NCBI GenBank assembly: GCA_004292755.1
Contig: RDXE01000035.1
Span: 45,327-109,326, forward strand
Source: Alphaproteobacteria bacterium
GTDB taxonomy: Bacteria; Pseudomonadota; Alphaproteobacteria; Elsterales; Elsteraceae
Length of the DNA stretch: 64,000 bases
Direction of reading: 5' to 3'
Below the pieces are notes generated by a model. The model was not told the DNA's origin and searched no databases. It saw only the letters and a list, made by a program, of their open reading frames with translations. Numbering within the stretch: position 1 is the stretch's first letter; every line of letters begins with the position of its first letter. A program made the translations under genes and the position numbers. Shown here piece after piece: positions 56,647-63,476 of this stretch.

Positions 56647-56930
56647 TGTTTTATGTATTATTGCTGATGGCTGGACTTTGGTACTTTGAATTATGGCCTT
56701 TTTCTGTTGAAGGCCCTCTAGATTTTCAAACTGAATATGCGGCAGAAGTTGGCTATTATAGGGGCACAGAAAGAGCTTGGTTTGTTGGGTCCCGCCATAG
56801 AAAGAAAGAAGCCTGTATAAATGAAGCCATATCTCGGTTTAACACACTAAACCATGAAAGTCCAGGCAGAGCATTCTCTTGGTCTTGTCGAGTAATGCGT
56901 GGTGAGCGTTTTCTAGATCGGACCCGATGA
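56646..56930 (+). CDS. Hypothetical small protein coupled to the previous gene
   Basis: 94 residues, not recognised. A hydrophobic N-terminus (MFYVLLLMAGLWYFELWPFS) could be a signal or anchor; the remainder is polar with two cysteines (EACINEAISRF and FSWSCRVMRG). Same AT-rich codon use as its partner and start overlapping the partner's stop, so the two are almost certainly one transcription unit. Confidence 0.6.
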   Translation: MFYVLLLMAGLWYFELWPFSVEGPLDFQTEYAAEVGYYRGTERAWFVGSRHRKKEACINEAISRFNTLNHESPGRAFSWSCRVMRGERFLDRTR

Positions 56931-57273
56931 AAAAATGCGGGCGTTAGCTTATCTGCTTTTTTAGATGGTAGTAGCGATATTTACAGGTCGTATGGTATTT
57001 TTTACCTACCCACTTGCAGCGCAGACTTTGGAGGAAAAGCTAATAAAGGCCTGGGAGCTGTAACAGTGTGCGCATCTGGCGGCACTGACACATTAGGATA
57101 GCAGGAAACCGCCGGCGAGGGAGATTGACCTTCTGCTCACCGGCGGCCACGAGGCGATACTGGCAGCGGCGCATCTCGGCGATCTGCATCAGCAGTTCAT
57201 CAAGGACCTTGAGCAACCACTACCGCTAGGCGCGAGTACACCACCGTTTTGGATCGGGCGCCAGTTGGGAGGG
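56931..57273 (+). other. Gap after the AT-rich genes; possible gene remnant
   Basis: The first 100 bases continue the AT-rich composition. From about 57100 the GC level returns and one forward frame reads EIDLLLTGGHEAILAAAHLG, then DLHQQFIKDLEQPLP, with host-like codon use but no start and no recognisable family. It may be the tail of a gene cut by insertion of the patch, or chance. Nothing else is visible. Confidence 0.35.
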
Positions 57274-57365
57274 ACCGCCTCAAACGTGGGGGCGTATCTG
57301 CCTCGAAGCCTTTCCTCGCCCCGATCCTTGGCCAGAAGCGACACTTGCCCGCTGACCGATCCAAA
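57274..57365. repeat. Copy 2 of the 92-bp direct repeat with extra inverted arms
   Basis: 84% identical to 55724-55815 without gaps, same orientation. This copy is flanked by two interleaved inverted pairs: TTTTGGATCGG (57247-57257) with CCGATCCAAAA (57356-57366), and GACCGCCTCAAAC (57273-57285) with GTTTGAGACGGTC (57368-57380, one mismatch). The arms could form a hairpin or mark ends of a small non-autonomous element. The two copies bracket the AT-rich gene pair. Confidence 0.65.
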
Positions 57366-57403
57366 AGGTTTGAGACGGTCCCCCTCCGCTGCCCGAACCA
57401 CAG

Positions 57404-58387
57404 CTAGGCGGTTACCCGCTGGCGGCGGCCAACATAGGCAGCGACAGCCAGAAGGGCGACGGCTGCTGCCTCCAGCGGGGGCGCGGGGGCGGTGTAGATG
57501 TTGGAGTTCTCGAACACAGTGGCAGGCGTGGCGCTGATCGTGAACACCGTGTCGTTGAAGTCCTCATCCGAGCCATAGCCGTTGACGTTGGCTGCGGACG
57601 TTGCGCGGTTCAAATCCTCAAAGCCAAGGATGACCTGCTGACGGCTTTCATCGGCGAACATCATGGCGACGTGGCGGGCTTCAGCGCTGCCCGCGTTCGC
57701 CAGGGTGCCACTCGCTGCGGCCTCGGGGTTGAGGAAATCCAGCGAGTAGAAGATCTGACGCTGACCAGTGCCCAGGCCACCCCCGCGAGCGCCGGTGCCG
57801 TCAAAGCCGTCTTGCACCAGGAAGAAGCCTAACCGCGTGCCCGCGCTTAAGATTTGGCCACCGGCGACATCCACTGTTGCCCCGGCATTCAAGGAGCCGC
57901 CAGACCCAGCCGCGGAAGCGTTGGCGAACAGATAGCCGGACGACACCCCGGACACTGCGTTCAACTCTGGCATCGCAACCACGCCGTCGCCGTTGGTGTC
58001 GATGATGGATTTGGTCAGGCCGCTGAAGGTGTTTTCCTGATAGGTGAACCAGCCCAAGCTATTGCGATACCCCGCCCCTTCGCTCAGAAACGTGGTGCGC
58101 GCGCTGCCTGCCTGGGTCAGCACAAGGTTTGGATCATAGGTCGGGGATAGGAACGCCGCCCCAACGGCGCGGCTTTCCGGCAGGTTGGTGGCAACCGACT
58201 GCAACACTTGGGACGATACCGTGTCGTAAGTGATCGTCGGTTGATTGGCCTGGGCCAAGGCCCCCGCTGGCACCAGCAGGGCGATCGCAACAGCCAACGA
58301 TGTGACGCTGTCGTGGATCGCCCGGCTCAGCCAAGGGGGCGGTGCTGCAATCGGCATCCAACGATGCCGAAGTGTGGAGGGTGTCAT
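57404..58387 (-). CDS. Secreted DUF4114 protein with C-terminal sorting signal (predicted exosortase substrate)
   Basis: 327 residues. A long n-region leads to hydrophobic VTSLAVAIALLVPAGALAQA, a Sec signal with cleavage near residue 46. Residues 130-141 form a complete EF-hand-like calcium loop (DTNGDGVVAMPE). LGFFLVQDGFDGTGARGG and the FED..SDEDFNDTVF region (257-281) are typical of DUF4114. The last 29 residues follow the exosortase-target layout: short motif APAPPLEA, hydrophobic helix AAAVALLAVAAYVG, then basic tail RRQR. The motif is not the usual V-P-E-P. Overlap (ATGA) with the gene before supports coupling to the exosortase-like gene. Confidence 0.85.
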   Translation of the reverse strand: MTPSTLRHRWMPIAAPPPWLSRAIHDSVTSLAVAIALLVPAGALAQANQPTITYDTVSSQVLQSVATNLPESRAVGAAFLSPTYDPNLVLTQAGSARTTFLSEGAGYRNSLGWFTYQENTFSGLTKSIIDTNGDGVVAMPELNAVSGVSSGYLFANASAAGSGGSLNAGATVDVAGGQILSAGTRLGFFLVQDGFDGTGARGGGLGTGQRQIFYSLDFLNPEAAASGTLANAGSAEARHVAMMFADESRQQVILGFEDLNRATSAANVNGYGSDEDFNDTVFTISATPATVFENSNIYTAPAPPLEAAAVALLAVAAYVGRRQRVTA

Positions 58388-58839
58388 CACAGTCTCCCTG
58401 AAGAAGGTGGAGCTGCCGGATCCGGGCAGCGACCAGCACACAACAGCGCAACTGGCGCTTGCGGAGGCTCCGCAAGGCCAAGACGCGCAGCGATGCCCTG
58501 CCGGATCAGGGCGACGCGTGGGTAGTCGGGCGACAGCCGCCCCGAGAAGAGGAACGCCACCTCGGCTGCGCGGTCAGTTGCCAGGCTGGCCAGAAGCGTC
58601 GCCCCCTCGGCACTGTCGGACAGCGGCAGCGCCACCACCCAGGCTGCGCCGCGTCGCCACAACCGCGCCTCATAGAGACCCCCAACGGTGAGGCTCGGGC
58701 CGCGCTCCGCGCGAAAGCCCAGGGGTTCCAGCAGGTCCGCCGCGGGCAGCGTTGCCAGGAGAGGTGTCGGCGGTGGCGGCAGCCAGCGCGGGACCAGCGC
58801 TGCGGCGGCGGCCAGTAGCACCAAACAGCGCCAGCTCAT
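58387..58839 (-). CDS. Small membrane-anchored protein in the exosortase-like cluster
   Basis: 150 residues, not recognised. N-terminal hydrophobic helix MSWRCLVLLAAAAALVPRW followed by a proline-rich linker and a small soluble domain (PLGFRAERGPSLTVGGLYEA, ARLWRRGAAWVVALPLSDS). Likely faces the periplasm. It overlaps both neighbours (ATGA each side), between the exosortase-like gene and the secreted substrate gene. Exosortase loci often carry a small exported accessory protein (EpsI-like) after the exosortase; this one has that position but no EpsI signature that I can confirm. Confidence 0.7.
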   Translation of the reverse strand: MSWRCLVLLAAAAALVPRWLPPPPTPLLATLPAADLLEPLGFRAERGPSLTVGGLYEARLWRRGAAWVVALPLSDSAEGATLLASLATDRAAEVAFLFSGRLSPDYPRVALIRQGIAARLGLAEPPQAPVALLCAGRCPDPAAPPSSGRL

Positions 58840-59597
58840 CGCGGTGCCCTCAGCACGGCAGCGGCGATCACCGCCAGTTCCAGCACCAGCACCAAGCTCG
58901 CCCCAGCGCCATGGTGCGCACTCTCCCACGCCGAGGGACTCTGGGTCATCGCGGCGATGCGGGCACTGTTCAGGGTCAGCAAACTGAGCGCAACGATGCA
59001 CGCCAGGCGCGCGGTGGTGCGACGCCCGGCCAAGCACACCCCAGCCATCCACGCGAGCACTCCGATTGAGACAACGCCCAGACCTGCGCAATCAATCAGC
59101 ACCACCACCCGATGGGTCGCCCCAGTGGACAGGGGAGTCGACAGCACATTCCCAAAGGCACTGGCTGTGGTGAGGCCGGGCAGATGGGTCAACGCCGCCG
59201 CCAACTGGGCATCGAAGGCCAGAAACCAAGTGGCCCCCAGCTTCAGGCCAACGCCTGCAATCAACTCGCGCCCCGCCAAGCCCAGCGCCAAGGCCCAGAT
59301 CGATGGGGCACCGCGCCAGCCAACAGCGGCGACGGCGCTGAGCGCCAGCCATGGCGCAACACGGCTGGGCCACCACAGCAGCAGAACGGGTCCGATCAGC
59401 CAAGGCCACGGGATTTGGACCGCGGGCGTCTGGGCATCCGACGCGCGCAGCACCAGAACACCAACCACGACTGCAACAGCAGGGCGCAGCAGACCCGATG
59501 CTCCAAGCCCACCCGCCGGTGGAGCCATGGCAAGGCCGTGGATGAGGCACAGGGCCGCCAAGAGACTCAGCGCGTGACGGTCGATCAGCGCGAGCAT
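58836..59597 (-). CDS. Exosortase-like transmembrane cysteine transpeptidase
   Basis: 253 residues with about eight hydrophobic helices. The catalytic triad of exosortase/archaeosortase proteins can be placed: Cys170 in VVLIDCAGLGVVSIGVLAW (usual form aCsG), Arg213 in LTLNSARIAA (usual N-x2-R), His228 or 229 in AWESAHHGAGASL (usual H-x2-x-G). Exosortases cut C-terminal sorting signals in the inner membrane and link the protein to a glycan or lipid. It is shorter than XrtA (about 290 with EpsI fusion or more), suggesting a dedicated single-target type. The start overlaps the glycosyltransferase by 13 bases. Confidence 0.75.
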   Translation of the reverse strand: MLALIDRHALSLLAALCLIHGLAMAPPAGGLGASGLLRPAVAVVVGVLVLRASDAQTPAVQIPWPWLIGPVLLLWWPSRVAPWLALSAVAAVGWRGAPSIWALALGLAGRELIAGVGLKLGATWFLAFDAQLAAALTHLPGLTTASAFGNVLSTPLSTGATHRVVVLIDCAGLGVVSIGVLAWMAGVCLAGRRTTARLACIVALSLLTLNSARIAAMTQSPSAWESAHHGAGASLVLVLELAVIAAAVLRAPR

Positions 59598-60592
59598 TGA
59601 TCCACCGCCCGCTGATACACTTGGTCCAGCCGCGCCAGCACTGACTCAGGCCCCGCATACCGCGCCAATCGACAGCGGCCGCGCGCACCGGCACGGCGCC
59701 GCTCCTCCTCGCTCGCCTGCTGCCACCGCTGAATTGCTGCAGCAAGGGCAGCACTGTCGCCTGGCGGGATCAAGGCCCAGGCAGCCCCGTCGGCCAACAG
59801 CTGGGGCAGTTCGCCGACGGCACTGGCAACCACAGGAATGGCGCGGGCCATAGCCTCCAGCACCACCATCGGCAACCCCTCGGCCAGAGAGGGCAAACAC
59901 AAAAGACCAATGCGGGGCCACCACTCCGCCATCGCGGCGACACCCGGTGCTTCGACGCCGGGCGGAATGGTGAGGTGACCGGCCAGAGGTCCGTCGCCCA
60001 GCAAGGCAGCCGCAACCCCCGTTGCGCTGACCGCCTGCAGAAAGCACTCCGGCGCTTTTTCTGGACTCAACCGACCAGCAAAGGCGACCAGGGGACCGAG
60101 AGGCTGCGGCTCCTCCAGAGGAACGGGGGGTGGCAGCACCAGCGCCCGGTGCGGCAGGCGGGCTGCAATCTCGCTGCTGACGGCGAGGCAGGCGGGCGGT
60201 GCCGTCCATTCGTCCAGCCGGGTCCAGAGAGCCACCCGGCCGGTCCCGCGATCCCCGGCATGGTAGGTGCTGACCACGGGCGTGTTGGTCAGCCGCGCGC
60301 AAGCACGGCCCAGCACACCCGCCTTGTAGCCGTGCGTGTGCAGCAGCACCGATCCAGTCAGGCAGCGCAGCAATCCGCGCACCCCGCCTGCGACACGCAG
60401 TGGCAATCCAAGGGATGCCAGCGGGTGCGGCCCGTGATCAGTCAACCGCAGCAGGATGACTTGACGCCCGGCGCGCACTTGGGACCGGACCAGGGCTGCG
60501 ACATGGCTCTCAATCCCACCGAACCCGCGTGTGTCCAGCAGATGGAGGATGGTTCGGGACGCGACGGAGTCGGACAAGCGCGCAGTATCCAT
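59585..60592 (-). CDS. Glycosyltransferase family 4 in the exosortase-like cluster
   Basis: 335 residues. ILHLLDTRGFGGIESHVAAL is the GT4 acceptor-side G-G-x-E motif, LLHTHGYKAGVLGRACARL and TYHAGDRGTGRVALW follow, and VAFAGRLSPEKAPECFLQA with LAEGLPMVVLEAMARAIPVV provides the donor domain and E-x7-E site. First gene of the four-gene minus-strand cluster. Exosortase loci are commonly embedded in exopolysaccharide genes; here this enzyme may build the glycan that receives the sorted protein. That link is inferred from gene order. Confidence 0.88.
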   Translation of the reverse strand: MDTARLSDSVASRTILHLLDTRGFGGIESHVAALVRSQVRAGRQVILLRLTDHGPHPLASLGLPLRVAGGVRGLLRCLTGSVLLHTHGYKAGVLGRACARLTNTPVVSTYHAGDRGTGRVALWTRLDEWTAPPACLAVSSEIAARLPHRALVLPPPVPLEEPQPLGPLVAFAGRLSPEKAPECFLQAVSATGVAAALLGDGPLAGHLTIPPGVEAPGVAAMAEWWPRIGLLCLPSLAEGLPMVVLEAMARAIPVVASAVGELPQLLADGAAWALIPPGDSAALAAAIQRWQQASEEERRRAGARGRCRLARYAGPESVLARLDQVYQRAVDQCSR

Positions 60593-60745
60593 GGCGCCGG
60601 TAACGCCAACCCCGTGCCATGCCGACCCTCGTCTGCGTCGATCCCTGAGGTCCCCAAGGCATCAGCCTTCAGCCCAGGAAAACAACGGGTTGTGGATCGA
60701 CCCAGGCAATCCACCCCGTCTTGGGTGCCCTCTGATGCCGCCAGG

Positions 60746-60821
60746 GACAGGGGCTGCGGGCGGTCGTCCTGCCATCAGCACCGCACAAGGCGTTGCAGAA
60801 TGCAAAACCGCAGCCCCTGTC
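60746..60821. repeat. 14-bp perfect inverted repeat in the divergent intergenic region
   Basis: GACAGGGGCTGCGG (60746-60759) and CCGCAGCCCCTGTC (60808-60821) are perfectly complementary, 48 bases apart, upstream of the epimerase gene. The 320-base gap 60593-60912 between the divergent glycosyltransferase and epimerase genes shows nothing else I can assign. Could be a hairpin in the epimerase leader or paired operator half-sites. Confidence 0.55.
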
Positions 60822-60912
60822 TACACAGGAAGATCAGGATTTCTGCCGTCCAGCGCCGCGGAGCACGGCTTGCGGAAGACCCCGCCACTCAAGCCCTCGC
60901 GGAGGTCTCCCC

Positions 60913-61833
60913 ATGGCAAGCTATCTCATCACCGGCGGTGCCGGGTTCATTGGCTCCACCCTCGCCAGCACATTGATCGCCCGGGGTCATCGGGTGCGGG
61001 TGCTGGATGATCTGTCGACCGGGCATCGCGCCCGTGTGCCCGAGGGCGCCGAGCTGGTGGTCGGCGACATTGCCGATGGCACCATGGTGGCGGAGATGAT
61101 GGAGGGTGTCGACGGCTGCTTCCATTTGGCTGCCATCGCATCCGTCGCCCGCTGCACAGAGGAGTGGGAGGCGAGCCATCGGACCAATTTGAGCGGCACC
61201 ATCACGGTGTTTCACGCCGCGGCCCGCGCCGGGGTGCCAGTCGCCTATGCTTCCTCCGCTGCTGTCTATGGCCATGGCGCAGCAGCGGTGCTGAGCGAGA
61301 CAACACCAACGGCCCCCCGCTCTGCCTATGGGGCCGACAAGCTGGGGTGCGAGTTGCACGCCCGCGCGGCGGGCATCGTCCATGGTCTGCGCAGCATCGG
61401 CTTGAGGTTCTTCAATGTCTATGGACCAGGGCAGGACCCAAGCTCTGCATACGCTGGTGTGATCAGCCGGTTTCTGGATGCAGCGGCTGCAGGCCGCGCC
61501 ATCATCATTGAGGGCGATGGTGGACAGACCCGCGACTTCGTCCATGTCGACGACATTGTCACCGGCTTGATCGCCGCTCTGGCGACGGCTGATTGCGAGG
61601 CGCCCGTGCTGAACCTGTGCACGGGTCAGCCGACCAGCATCCGTGCCCTCGCTGCCTTGTGTGCAGCTGCCTATGACCGACCGCTGGTGACCACCAATAG
61701 ACCGCCACGCGCGGGCGATATCCGACATTCCTGCGGCGATGCCACGCAAGCGTTCCGCCGCTGCGGTTGGCACGCAGAGCGGACCCTGGGCCCATCGCTC
61801 CGCCACATGGCGGAACTGGCGCAACCAGCCTGA
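60913..61833 (+). CDS. NAD-dependent sugar-nucleotide epimerase/dehydratase
   Basis: 306 residues, extended short-chain dehydrogenase. NAD-binding ASYLITGGAGFIGSTLAST, catalytic region YASSAAVYG with S-x-x-x-Y-G-A-D-K (SAYGADKLGCELH), substrate-side FFNVYGPGQDP and DFVHVDDIVTGLIAAL. Close to UDP-glucose 4-epimerase/UDP-GlcNAc epimerase types. The ATG at 60913 has GGAGGT 6 bases upstream. Divergent from the exosortase-like cluster, it may supply the nucleotide sugar for that cluster's glycosyltransferase. Confidence 0.9.
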   Translation: MASYLITGGAGFIGSTLASTLIARGHRVRVLDDLSTGHRARVPEGAELVVGDIADGTMVAEMMEGVDGCFHLAAIASVARCTEEWEASHRTNLSGTITVFHAAARAGVPVAYASSAAVYGHGAAAVLSETTPTAPRSAYGADKLGCELHARAAGIVHGLRSIGLRFFNVYGPGQDPSSAYAGVISRFLDAAAAGRAIIIEGDGGQTRDFVHVDDIVTGLIAALATADCEAPVLNLCTGQPTSIRALAALCAAAYDRPLVTTNRPPRAGDIRHSCGDATQAFRRCGWHAERTLGPSLRHMAELAQPA

Positions 61834-61838
61834 CGCAC

Positions 61839-61899
61839 TGTCGGACATCAAACACTGCCAGTGTCGCATGTCCGACACTCGTGTGTCTGATGTCCGACA
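61839..61899. repeat. Three copies of an ATGTCCGACA motif after the epimerase gene
   Basis: TGTCGGACATCA (61839-61850) and TGATGTCCGACA (61888-61899) are a perfect 12-bp inverted pair; a third ATGTCCGACAC lies between them at 61869-61879. The array sits 6 bases after the epimerase stop. Possible transcription terminator hairpin or a cluster of regulator sites. The 359-base gap 61834-62192 holds this array, a second hairpin and no gene I can support. Confidence 0.6.
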
Positions 61900-62084
61900 C
61901 AGGGGTCTGAGCTGCGCTGCCCATTTGTGCATCGCAGCAGGACTCTGCCCAAGATCGCGCCAGAAGCATGCCGTCCTGTCGCAGATTCTGACTGATTTCA
62001 GCCAGTTTGTCGCAGGCTGAGGGTTGGCATGAGGATTGCTGCTATGCGGGAGCCGGCGGGTCGAGGCTGATCCCTGGCGTTCTG

Positions 62085-62111
62085 TGCGGAGCAATGGCGT
62101 TCCGCATTGCT
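62085..62111 (+). promoter_or_regulatory. Candidate leader hairpins upstream of the NasS-like gene
   Basis: Two mutually exclusive short hairpins can be drawn: AGCAATG (62090-62096) with CATTGCT (62105-62111), and TGCGGA (62085-62090) with TCCGCA (62101-62106). They lie about 80-100 bases before the gene start. An antitermination-type leader for nitrate genes is possible but unproven; no NasT gene is in the window. Confidence 0.3.
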
Positions 62112-62192
62112 TGGACAATGGCGTCCGATCGCAGTCATCCCAATCGGGGTTGGCTGACGTTCGGGCGCCTTTTTGCGTTTTGGAGCCGTCGG

Positions 62193-63446
62193 ATGGATCA
62201 GGCCACTGCCGCTCAGCCGTCACCCCCACCCTCCGCGCGGGGAAGCCGTGACCGTGCCGCCCTGCCGGAGCGGACGCGCCTCGCGATTGGCTTCATTCCA
62301 CTGACCGACGCCGCCCCGTTGATTGTCGCCGACCGCTTGGGCCTGTTCGCCGCCGAAGGGTTGGAGGTCAGCCTGCGGCGGGAGCCGTCTTGGGCCAACA
62401 TTCGCGACAAGGTCACCGTCGGCGCCTACGATGCAGGCCACATGCTGGCGCCGATGCCGCTGGCCTCGACCCTCGGCCTTGGCGGGATTGCCAAGCCGAT
62501 GCGCACGGGCCTGTCGCTCGGCCTGAACGGCAATGCCATCACGCTGTCAACTCAGCTGTTCGAGCGTCTGTGCCGGGTTGACCCCGCCGGTGCGGCCGCG
62601 ATCCCCATGACCGCCGCACCGCTCAAGGCGCTGCTGGCGGAAGACCCGACGCCGTTGACCTTTGCTGTGGTGTTCCCGTTCTCCAGCCACGCCTATCTGC
62701 TGCGCTATTGGCTTGCCTCGGCTGGCATTGATCCAGACCGTGATGTGCGCCTGATCGTGGTGCCGCCGCCGCAGATGGCGATGACCCTGGCCGCTGGTCG
62801 CGTCGATGGGTTTTGCGTTGGTGCGCCCTGGAATTCCGTCGCCGTGGCAGAAGGTGTGGGCCGGATCGCCATCGCTGGCTCTGAGATTTGGCCCGCCTGC
62901 CCAGAAAAAGTGCTGGGCGTGACGGCCGACTGGGCGGACCGCTACCCCGAAACCCACCTCGCCTTGATCCGCGCGGTGCTGCGCGCCCAAGCCTGGATTG
63001 AGCAGGGGGCCAACCGCGACCATCTCGTGGAACTGCTGGCGGATCCCGATGCCGTGGGTGTCGATCCGCGGCTGCTGCGCCCAGCCCTGGATGGTGCCCT
63101 GCCGTTCCAGCAGGGGGCAGCCCCCCGTGCTGTGCCGGGCTATCACCGGTTTGCCTCTTCCCTCGCGGGCTTTCCCTGGATCAGCCAGGCGCGCTGGCTG
63201 CTGGACCAGATGGCCCGCTGGGGGCAGATCGATCCGACGCTGGATCGCGATGGGGTCGCCCGCGCGGTCTACCGCCCCGACCTGTATCGGGTCGCGGCCA
63301 TGGCACTGGGACAGCCCGCCCCCACCATCGACACCAAGCCCGAAGGTCAACACGCCGAACCCTGGCTGCTGGCCGACGCTTCTCGCCCCATCCCGATGGA
63401 GGCTGACCGGTTCTTCGACCGGCCCGCTGCCCGGGACGCTGCCTAA
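62193..63446 (+). CDS. NasS/NrtA-type nitrate-binding protein without signal peptide
   Basis: 417 residues from the ATG at 62193 (GGAG 7 bases upstream). The N-terminus is polar with no signal sequence, so the protein is cytoplasmic. The fold is CmpA/NrtA: RLAIGFIPLTDAAPLIVADR, SWANIRDKVTVGAYDAGHML, APMPLASTLGLG and DGFCVGAPWNSVAVAEGVGR. Cytoplasmic members such as NasS sense nitrate and control the antiterminator NasT. No NasT gene is seen on the upstream side, so its partner may lie elsewhere. An upstream in-frame extension exists but has no ribosome site. Confidence 0.85.
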   Translation: MDQATAAQPSPPPSARGSRDRAALPERTRLAIGFIPLTDAAPLIVADRLGLFAAEGLEVSLRREPSWANIRDKVTVGAYDAGHMLAPMPLASTLGLGGIAKPMRTGLSLGLNGNAITLSTQLFERLCRVDPAGAAAIPMTAAPLKALLAEDPTPLTFAVVFPFSSHAYLLRYWLASAGIDPDRDVRLIVVPPPQMAMTLAAGRVDGFCVGAPWNSVAVAEGVGRIAIAGSEIWPACPEKVLGVTADWADRYPETHLALIRAVLRAQAWIEQGANRDHLVELLADPDAVGVDPRLLRPALDGALPFQQGAAPRAVPGYHRFASSLAGFPWISQARWLLDQMARWGQIDPTLDRDGVARAVYRPDLYRVAAMALGQPAPTIDTKPEGQHAEPWLLADASRPIPMEADRFFDRPAARDAA

Positions 63447-63476
63447 CCCTTTCCCCAAAAGCCAAAGGAGCCCGCG

